NCBI RefSeq assembly: GCF_016592555.1 | Contig: NZ_AP014546.1 | Span: forward strand, 2,614,501 to 2,678,500 | DNA length: 64,000 bases | Direction of reading: 5' to 3' | Origin: Neptunomonas japonica JAMM 1380 | GTDB lineage: Bacteria; Pseudomonadota; Gammaproteobacteria; Pseudomonadales; Balneatricaceae | Notes under the pieces: model-generated | The model's database searches: none | What the model saw: only the letters and a program-made list of their open reading frames with translations | What the model was told of the DNA's origin: nothing | Translations under genes and position numbers: made by a program | Shown here: positions 58,929 to 64,000 of the stretch, one piece after another | Layout: each line of letters opens with the position of its first letter | How positions within the stretch are numbered: the first letter of the stretch is position 1

Positions 58929-59633
58929 TTATTGCAAATAATAATCTAAAGACCTTATACACTTCAGTAGATTACAGCCGTAAATTTCATTTTTTTCGGT
59001 GCAGCCTCCACTTACAAGGCTTACAACTTTACCGTCCTCTCCAATAATTGGAGCGCCACTACACCCCTGAAACATTTTATGTCCAGGATGATCTTCTGGT
59101 AATTTAAAAACTAGCATGTCATTTTCCACTCTATCGAACTTCAATCCATGATAAATGTGTTGAGTGGCTTCAAAAGCGTTTTGATCAGGAATAGCTGTTG
59201 GGAGGATATCTCCAGAAAAACCATAATATATATCTTTGTTTGGCTCGCTAATGTCATCCATCGCAAATATAGGCCTTTCTCTGGACTCTAAAATTTCACC
59301 TTTCCAATTAATATTTTGATAGGAACTTGTAAAATCTAGGCGAACCGGGTGAAAAGAAAACTCCACATTTTCTATTTCTGTTTTATCTGAAGAATAGTCA
59401 GCAAAATAACTAAACTCATTTAAGAATAGGGCCTCAAATTTTTGTACTTCTTCGTTGTATTTTATTTGAGCACTCCAGTTAGATGAATTTTGAGTAACAT
59501 GGAATACGGTTAATAAAAAGCGTTGGCCTTTCAAATCAAGAAGACAGCCAGAACCGATACCGCAAGGCATGTCGTTATCTTCATGTTTTCTGAGTTGAAC
59601 GCTAGAGTATTTTATTAGATCTTGCCAGTTCAT
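58929..59633 (-). CDS. Trypsin-like serine protease domain protein (cassette gene)
   Basis: A 234-residue protein with a chymotrypsin-type fold. The catalytic His45 is in FLLTVFHVTQ, and the nucleophile Ser192 is in QGCSGAPIIG, followed by a Gly/Ser-rich SLVSGGC segment that fits the S1 pocket. The catalytic Asp is not clear and could be missing. There is no signal peptide, so it is intracellular. Such proteases occur as effectors in some anti-phage systems. It sits between attC E and attC D and starts about 10 bases after the attC E core. Confidence 0.75.
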   Translation of the reverse strand: MNWQDLIKYSSVQLRKHEDNDMPCGIGSGCLLDLKGQRFLLTVFHVTQNSSNWSAQIKYNEEVQKFEALFLNEFSYFADYSSDKTEIENVEFSFHPVRLDFTSSYQNINWKGEILESRERPIFAMDDISEPNKDIYYGFSGDILPTAIPDQNAFEATQHIYHGLKFDRVENDMLVFKLPEDHPGHKMFQGCSGAPIIGEDGKVVSLVSGGCTEKNEIYGCNLLKCIRSLDYYLQ

Positions 59634-59642
59634 AATTTTGGT

Positions 59643-59742
59643 GCATAACGCCGCATTAAGCGGACTAAAATTGTTGGTTATAATGTGAAGCGAAGCGGAA
59701 TCTAACCAACTGTTTTAGTTCCGTTTAAATGCCTTGTTAGGG
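59643..59742 (-). repeat. attC E (100 bp)
   Basis: On the minus strand: 5' core CCCTAAC (59742-59736), stem arms AACAAGGCATTTAAACGGAACT and a top with GTTGGTTAG/CTAACCAAC-like pairing, and 3' core GTTATGC (59649-59643). The top half is like attC A and B (CAACTGTT, GTTGGTTA). It separates the nuclease-like cassette from the protease cassette. Confidence 0.85.
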
Positions 59743-60393
59743 CCTATTACCTGGCTTATTATCTCTTTTTTTTCTTGGCTTAGGTGTCGGAGTATATTCA
59801 AGTCCATTTACATCAACAGTAAGCCCGCTTAATTTACTGCTAGCTACGCCTTTAATAAAGTCAGAACGCCTGTCTCCATGCTTACAAGATAAGACTAATT
59901 CAAGGAAATAATCATCAAGCCTCATTCTTGTTTTTCCCCAAGTTTTGGTGCTTGGAGTACCTACTCTTATAGTTGGTACCGCACCTGCTATCTGAGGAGC
60001 TTCTAGTACTATATAATCGTTTGTATAGCGAGACATCTTCTCACATTGCTCACGAAGTCGTGTTATTTCTGTTTTTGGCATCCCATCAACAGTATCATTT
60101 TTGGCTTGTGATAATATGGCTTTGCTAATTGGTTCATCTACATTTTCACTTTTAAAAACAATTGCGAAATCTGCACCATATAAGCTTTCAGCACTCCCTG
60201 GTCCACGGTCAGCTACAATAGTAGACGAAAAATCTATAGAGCCATTACCATCACCAAAATCCAACACTCCATCTAAGCGTCCAATAAGCGCATCAACATA
60301 TGCACTTTCATGTGCATATCTAACCCTATTTAATCGACTACAAGCATCTGAAAAATATTGTTTAACTCTTTTTTCTACTTCTGCATTATCCAT
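59737..60393 (-). CDS. PD-(D/E)XK-like nuclease candidate (cassette gene)
   Basis: A 218-residue soluble protein. The motif arrangement Glu69 ... Asp75 in YGADFAIVF ... Gln96-x-Lys98 in LSQAKND fits a PD-(D/E)XK-type nuclease core with Gln in place of Glu, as in some Mrr/restriction-like families. The C-terminus is basic (KPRKKRDNKPGNRP), suited to nucleic acid binding. I know no named family for it. The stop TAA at 59737-59739 lies inside the attC E core. It starts 15 bases after the attC F core. Confidence 0.6.
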   Translation of the reverse strand: MDNAEVEKRVKQYFSDACSRLNRVRYAHESAYVDALIGRLDGVLDFGDGNGSIDFSSTIVADRGPGSAESLYGADFAIVFKSENVDEPISKAILSQAKNDTVDGMPKTEITRLREQCEKMSRYTNDYIVLEAPQIAGAVPTIRVGTPSTKTWGKTRMRLDDYFLELVLSCKHGDRRSDFIKGVASSKLSGLTVDVNGLEYTPTPKPRKKRDNKPGNRP

Positions 60394-60407
60394 AATATTC
60401 CATTGAG

Positions 60408-60457
60408 CCCTAACAGCCCGTTTAAGAGGCCGTTGGCCTCATAACAGTTATTAGAGG
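60408..60457 (-). repeat. attC F (short, probable)
   Basis: On the minus strand the 3' core GTTAGGG (60414-60408) is preceded by a six-base hairpin GAGGCC/GGCCTC around AAC and arms CTAATAAC and TTAAACGGGC. It is shorter and less regular than the other sites. It marks the upstream border of the nuclease-like cassette and the left end, in reading direction, of the recognisable array. Confidence 0.6.
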
Positions 60458-60740
60458 GCCGGCACGAAAAAATGAACTATTTAAAAAAAGAGAATTAACG
60501 TTATGATTTGAAGACATTTTTAGTTTCCTTGTCATAAAGCATAAATCCATTAGTGTTGCCATTGGCCTCATAACATATGAAAAAAGGGCAAACATTGCCA
60601 TACTGTATATAAAAACAGTATCAACTCTCATACTTTCAGGCACTCATTTGCTGTAAACAGGCCGTGATATTCGTACCACTCAAATCTATACGCATGTTAT
60701 CGGTCAGCATTTTGCGGGCACTTTCAGCCCGCTCGATGAA
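60458..60740. other. Noncoding region upstream of the array with a repeat and a hairpin
   Basis: No convincing gene. GCCATTGGCCTCATAACA at 60558-60575 repeats the attC F segment GCCGTTGGCCTCATAACA at 60429-60446 with one change, so a second decayed attC-like site may lie here. A hairpin GCGGGC/GCCCGC at 60714-60719 and 60727-60732 sits just downstream of the oxidoreductase stop; it lacks a T-run. No integron integrase gene is present. Confidence 0.5.
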
Positions 60741-61760
60741 TTAGCCCAATAATGCTTTTGCCAACAGCTCAAAGCTACGCTTTCTTGATTCAAAATCGTG
60801 CGTCACCGTGACTAAACCTATCTCATCTGTTTGCCAATATTCAGAGATTTGCTCAAGCTGGCTGGCGCATTCTTGTGGGGAGCCAAGGGCTACAGAGTTA
60901 ATTAGGCTCTGGTAATAGCTCTGGTCTGATACGGGCAACTGTTTTAACTTGTTTATTGCTTCTTCTGGGCTTAACCAAGGGTTACGCATACCATGGCGAA
61001 AGGCCATGACTTTCCAATAGGCTTGTGGTGCGGCAAGGTAGAGTGCCTCTTCTCGTGTGGGAGCACATAATGCCGAGATGGTAATCATGGTGCGTGGTGT
61101 TCCGTCATGCCCGGATTGTCGATAAGCGTTTTTATATTCATCCATAATCGCGATGGTTTGGTCATCTGGGCTGATAAACAACCCAAGTGACATACTAAAA
61201 CCCATCTGCCCGGCAAAGGCGGCACTGCCACCACTGGTGCCTAGCATCCAGAGCTCTGGGCACGGCTCATCGCTTGGCATCACTTTTAGATCATTAAACG
61301 CATGGTTTGTAGGAAAGTCGCCTCGCAAAAAGCTGCTCAACAGTTGCGTTTGTTCTGCGTAGCGCTCACCGTGTGTTGGCTTATAAGGGTACGCCAGTGC
61401 TTGGCTGGCTATGCCATCTCCGCCGGGGGCTCGGCCAATGCCTAGATCAATCCTTCCTGGGAAGAGTGTTTCTAGCATTCTAAATTGCTCAGCCACCTTG
61501 TAAGGGTTATGGTTAGCCAGCATAACCCCCCCGCTACCCACCCGAATATTTTTGGTAATGCTGGCAATATGGCTGATTAATACTTCAGGGCATGGTCCGG
61601 CAAAACTGTTGCTGTTGTGGTGCTCTGCTAGCCAGTATCGGTGATAGCCTAACTGGTCACACGCTTGTGCTAACTGCGCTGATAGATGCGGGGCGAGCTC
61701 AGGCCCACCTGTCCCAAGCTGTACGGGAGATTGATCTACAACGGTGAGTTTAAAAGTCAT
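60741..61760 (-). CDS. LLM-class flavin-dependent oxidoreductase (luciferase-like)
   Basis: A 339-residue TIM-barrel protein of the bacterial-luciferase-like superfamily. The N-terminal LTVVDQSPVQLG, YHRYWLAEHHNSNSFAGPCPEVLISHIA near residues 39-66 and GSGGVMLANHNPYKVAEQFRMLE near 76-98 are family hallmarks, as is the flavin-binding GIGRAPGGDG. It probably uses FMN or F420-like cofactor with an unknown substrate. It lies just outside the cassette array and heads away from it. Confidence 0.88.
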   Translation of the reverse strand: MTFKLTVVDQSPVQLGTGGPELAPHLSAQLAQACDQLGYHRYWLAEHHNSNSFAGPCPEVLISHIASITKNIRVGSGGVMLANHNPYKVAEQFRMLETLFPGRIDLGIGRAPGGDGIASQALAYPYKPTHGERYAEQTQLLSSFLRGDFPTNHAFNDLKVMPSDEPCPELWMLGTSGGSAAFAGQMGFSMSLGLFISPDDQTIAIMDEYKNAYRQSGHDGTPRTMITISALCAPTREEALYLAAPQAYWKVMAFRHGMRNPWLSPEEAINKLKQLPVSDQSYYQSLINSVALGSPQECASQLEQISEYWQTDEIGLVTVTHDFESRKRSFELLAKALLG

Positions 61761-61801
61761 CTATTTATGCCCGATTCTTTGAAAATAATGAGTAAAAGTA
61801 A

Positions 61802-62383
61802 TTACTCTAATCTGAGTTCTTCCACATGCTGTTGCAGCTCAGGGAAAAATGCTAAAAATCCGTTTTCTATCTCATTTTGGTGCGCGGTTAACTCTTCGAT
61901 AGATCCATAAAATGCATGATCAAAGCGTATTCTGCCTGCAATCCGGTCCAGCGCAAAACCAATCCCTTGCAATGTTTGATATGAGTCAAACCATCGCTGC
62001 GATACGACCCGCTGGGTAACACGCTGCATTGGCTCTGGCATAAGCGCCTGCCCTTGCGTAAGTGATTGATAATACACAAGGCTGCTATCTGCAAAGCTAT
62101 GATGACTAAACGTGTACCAGTGTTTTATAAGGTAGTGATCAAACACCACATCTAACATAATGCCTGCAAAGCGCTTTCGCTCGGCACTCATCAGCCCTTT
62201 AAGCTGCTTAACAATGGCATGGTTATCGGTATAGCGATCCACAGCACGGTGATTTAACAAACCGTTTTTTACGGGTTCAGGTAACGGGGCAACGGCTACA
62301 CCCTTGGCAAAATCTCCCAAGAGATTTCCAACGCGTGACTCCACCGTAGGCTGAGCCAAAAATAGATGAGCTAGGTAGTTCAT
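61802..62383 (-). CDS. acpH: Acyl carrier protein phosphodiesterase (AcpH-like)
   Basis: A 193-residue protein with the AcpH pattern: MNYLAHLFLAQPTVESRVGNLLGDF at the start, HRAVDRYTDNHAIVKQL near residues 45-61, then the DVVFDHYLIKHWYTF segment near 98-112. It removes the 4'-phosphopantetheine group from holo-ACP. The gene follows the MocR-type regulator gene with a 14-base gap, so they may be co-transcribed. Confidence 0.9.
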   Translation of the reverse strand: MNYLAHLFLAQPTVESRVGNLLGDFAKGVAVAPLPEPVKNGLLNHRAVDRYTDNHAIVKQLKGLMSAERKRFAGIMLDVVFDHYLIKHWYTFSHHSFADSSLVYYQSLTQGQALMPEPMQRVTQRVVSQRWFDSYQTLQGIGFALDRIAGRIRFDHAFYGSIEELTAHQNEIENGFLAFFPELQQHVEELRLE

Positions 62384-62397
62384 CGTGTTTTCATCGT

Positions 62398-63789
62398 TTA
62401 AAAGGTTTCAATTTTTTCATCTACCTCAGAAAGCGCTAACTGCTGAATCATTCTTAAACCCTCTTCCAGCGAAGCAAGATCTTTAGCTGCACTGATGCAA
62501 ATTCTTACGGCTTGCGGTGCTGGGTAGTTGCCAACAGCAAAGCTTTCTGCAGCAGTAATCAAGACTTTTTTCTCTTCGGCGGCTTTTACAAAAGCACTGG
62601 CTCGCCAATGTTCAGGCAACACTAACCAGACAAAAAAACTATCGGCTCTGGCCGAAAAATCCAGCGAACGAAATATATCGCTCACCAATGCAAAACGTAC
62701 CTGTAACGCTTCGCGCTGCTTCGCGAGTAACTGAGTCGCCGCGCCTTGCTGAATCCACCGACACGCTATCTCAACCATTAACGGTGGAGCCATCCAACAA
62801 CTAGCGCGCAGGGCCGAGGCCGCTCTGTCTCGATACGCCTGCGGTGATACAAGAAAGCCTACCCGTAAACCACCCGCTAACCCCTTTGAGCAACTACTGA
62901 TATAAAAAACTCGCTCGGGCGCCATAGATGCCAAAGGCTCTGGCCGGTTTTGCACTAACGACGCCGAGACATCATCTTCGATAATCAACAACTGGCACTC
63001 ATTAGCCACAGAAATCAGTTGCCGCCTTCGCTGCAACGTCATTTGTACATTGGTCGGGTTATGCTGAGTCGGCGTGCAATAGATCAAACGAGGGTTATAT
63101 TGACGACATAGATCAGCAATAGAATCTAATAAAATACCCTGCTCATCCATCGGTATGGGAATAACTTTAAGACTAAGTTGCCTCGCTATGGATTTTAACC
63201 CAGGATATGCCAGCCCTTCGGCAAGAATGGTATCACCCGGGCGGCATGCGGCTATTAAAGCCAGCTGTATGGCATGCTGGCCACCATTACACAAAGTAAT
63301 ACTATCCGGGGGCGAGGCAAAATTACCGTAACTTATCCACTTAGCTATAACTTGGCGATGGTGCTCAAAACCTCCATCGGGATGATATTCCAGCATATGC
63401 GCAAGTGTGTCGGGGTCGTGCTGCAATTCCCCGAGCGTTTCTGCAAGCAACGCCTGCTGGCCGAGCCTTACCGGCAAGCTCACCGTCAGATCGATAAAAC
63501 CCTCGCGCGGATCAGGGATCAAAAACTCATCCCGTACTTTTGCACCCTTCTCATTTACATAGGTTCCACTACCCACACGGGCTGATACTAAACCACGACG
63601 CTCAGCCTCGGCATATCCTCGTGTCACTGTGCCTAATGTCACACCTAACGCATCGGCTAGCTGTCGTTGGGGCGGCAATTTTTGCTGCGCGATTAGCTCA
63701 CCAGCATCAATGCCTAAAGCAATGGCTGTTGCTAAGGCTTTATAACGCGGCCCTGCATATTCAGTTAAATCTGGAATCCAAATTGTCAT
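62398..63789 (-). CDS. MocR-type (GntR/aminotransferase fusion) transcriptional regulator
   Basis: A 463-residue protein. The N-terminal winged helix (residues about 10-75) has RQLADALGVTLGTVTRGYAEAERRGLVSARVGSGTYV. The aminotransferase-like domain follows, with the PLP-binding Lys in YISSCSKGLAGGLRVGF near residue 300 and an YPGLKSIARQ region earlier. MocR regulators use PLP-bound ligands to control a divergent gene; here the divergent gene is alaX-like and the gap carries a direct repeat in its promoter. Confidence 0.92.
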   Translation of the reverse strand: MTIWIPDLTEYAGPRYKALATAIALGIDAGELIAQQKLPPQRQLADALGVTLGTVTRGYAEAERRGLVSARVGSGTYVNEKGAKVRDEFLIPDPREGFIDLTVSLPVRLGQQALLAETLGELQHDPDTLAHMLEYHPDGGFEHHRQVIAKWISYGNFASPPDSITLCNGGQHAIQLALIAACRPGDTILAEGLAYPGLKSIARQLSLKVIPIPMDEQGILLDSIADLCRQYNPRLIYCTPTQHNPTNVQMTLQRRRQLISVANECQLLIIEDDVSASLVQNRPEPLASMAPERVFYISSCSKGLAGGLRVGFLVSPQAYRDRAASALRASCWMAPPLMVEIACRWIQQGAATQLLAKQREALQVRFALVSDIFRSLDFSARADSFFVWLVLPEHWRASAFVKAAEEKKVLITAAESFAVGNYPAPQAVRICISAAKDLASLEEGLRMIQQLALSEVDEKIETF

Positions 63790-63870
63790 GGTAACAATAA
63801 ACCGATTGACTCATAAATTATGAAATATATGATGTAAAAACAATACAAAAGAAACGATCAATAACATTTA

Positions 63871-63899
63871 TTTACAATTGTACCCATACAATTTAATAT
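63871..63899 (+). promoter_or_regulatory. Promoter of the divergent alaX-like gene with a direct repeat
   Basis: TTTACA at 63871-63876, a 17-base spacer and TAATAT at 63894-63899 fit sigma70. Direct repeats TACAATT at 63873-63879 and 63887-63893 lie between the two boxes and would be a suitable binding site for the MocR-type regulator. Confidence 0.6.
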
Positions 63900-63913
63900 T
63901 TCAAGGATTTCTC

Positions 63914-64000
63914 ATGACAACAGCACTGTTCAATATCGATAGCTATCAAACGCAAGCAAGTGCTGTCATCACTGCAGTCACAGAAAACCACCTTGAGCTT
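63914..64000 (+). CDS. Probable alanyl-tRNA editing protein AlaX, partial
   Basis: Only the first 29 codons fall inside the window. MTTALFNIDSYQTQASAVIT then AVTENHLEL resembles the start of AlaX-type trans-editing proteins, which deacylate mischarged Ser- or Gly-tRNA(Ala). An AAGGA ribosome site precedes the ATG. The active-site HxxxH residues are beyond the window, so the call rests on the opening alone. Confidence 0.5.
   Translation, partial: MTTALFNIDSYQTQASAVITAVTENHLEL

Noticed and set aside
60422..60643. 73-residue minus-strand reading frame next to the nuclease-like cassette
   Set aside because: Its end reads through attC F and its middle through the second attC-like repeat; it has no family resemblance or clear ribosome site.
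60714..60732. Terminator after the luciferase-like oxidoreductase gene
   Set aside because: The GCGGGC/GCCCGC hairpin is strong but is followed by AAAA rather than T on the minus strand, so I list it only as a hairpin.

Overview
The window is an almost continuous stretch of a moderately AT-rich gammaproteobacterial chromosome. The gene set points to a marine heterotroph of the Oceanospirillales/Oceanospirillaceae type: suc genes in the order sucA-sucB-lpd-sucC-sucD next to sdhCDAB and gltA, a dad locus with a divergent Lrp, a GbdR-like regulator beside an M19 dipeptidase, plus htpG, luxS, selO and folX-folM. This placement is inferred from gene content and order; no rRNA or tRNA gene is visible.

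Layout. 1-8.6 kb: an M19 dipeptidase and a GlxA/GbdR-type AraC regulator, a VF530-type small protein, a cytochrome c', htpG, two hotdog thioesterases with a DUF599 membrane protein, and a DMT permease. 8.7-12.5 kb: luxS, selO, DUF3301, an Imm22-like protein and a PqiA-like gene that has no ATG, GTG or TTG where its start should be. 12.7-14.7 kb: a two-gene insert, an AAA ATPase with a small TOPRIM-like partner, which looks like a phage-defence module. 14.7-20.6 kb: glpD, a Ycf46-like AAA ATPase, a YiiX-like amidase, a retropepsin-like protease and an MFS permease. 20.6-33.6 kb: the TCA block, with sucAB-lpd-sucCD and sdhCDAB on the minus strand and gltA divergent. 33.6-37.7 kb: a metalloprotease, a YqaA-like protein, recQ and a UPF0149 protein. 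37.8-41.2 kb: dadA-ridA-alr with divergent lrp. 41.3-48.4 kb: a NIT-domain chemoreceptor, folX-folM, an MBL-fold protein, a YebC-family regulator, an L,D-transpeptidase and a YcbK-like protein followed by a decayed copy of its own tail. 48.6-54.2 kb: accessory genes, mostly single and poorly characterised. 60.7-64 kb: a luciferase-like oxidoreductase, an AcpH-like protein, a MocR regulator and the start of a probable alaX.

The most unusual part is 54.28-60.46 kb. It is a small integron gene-cassette array with no integrase in the window (CALIN-like), read on the minus strand. At least four attC-type sites can be recognised at 58865-58925, 59643-59742, 55842-55938 and one split site at 56278-56371 plus 57955-57962; a short fifth lies at 60408-60457. 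The three intact neighbouring cassettes encode a PD-(D/E)XK-like nuclease candidate, a trypsin-like protease and an AbiTii-domain protein, which together look like defence cargo. Two different IS110/IS1111-family elements sit at the attC core sites. One is intact and splits an attC almost exactly at the recombination core. The other has a frameshifted transposase and abuts the core of another attC.

Regulatory structure is readable in several places: strong terminators after htpG, sdhB, gltA, sucD and alr, a terminator-like hairpin between sucA and sucB, a divergent sdhC/gltA promoter region, a perfect 20-bp palindrome between dadA and lrp, and a direct-repeat promoter between the MocR gene and alaX.
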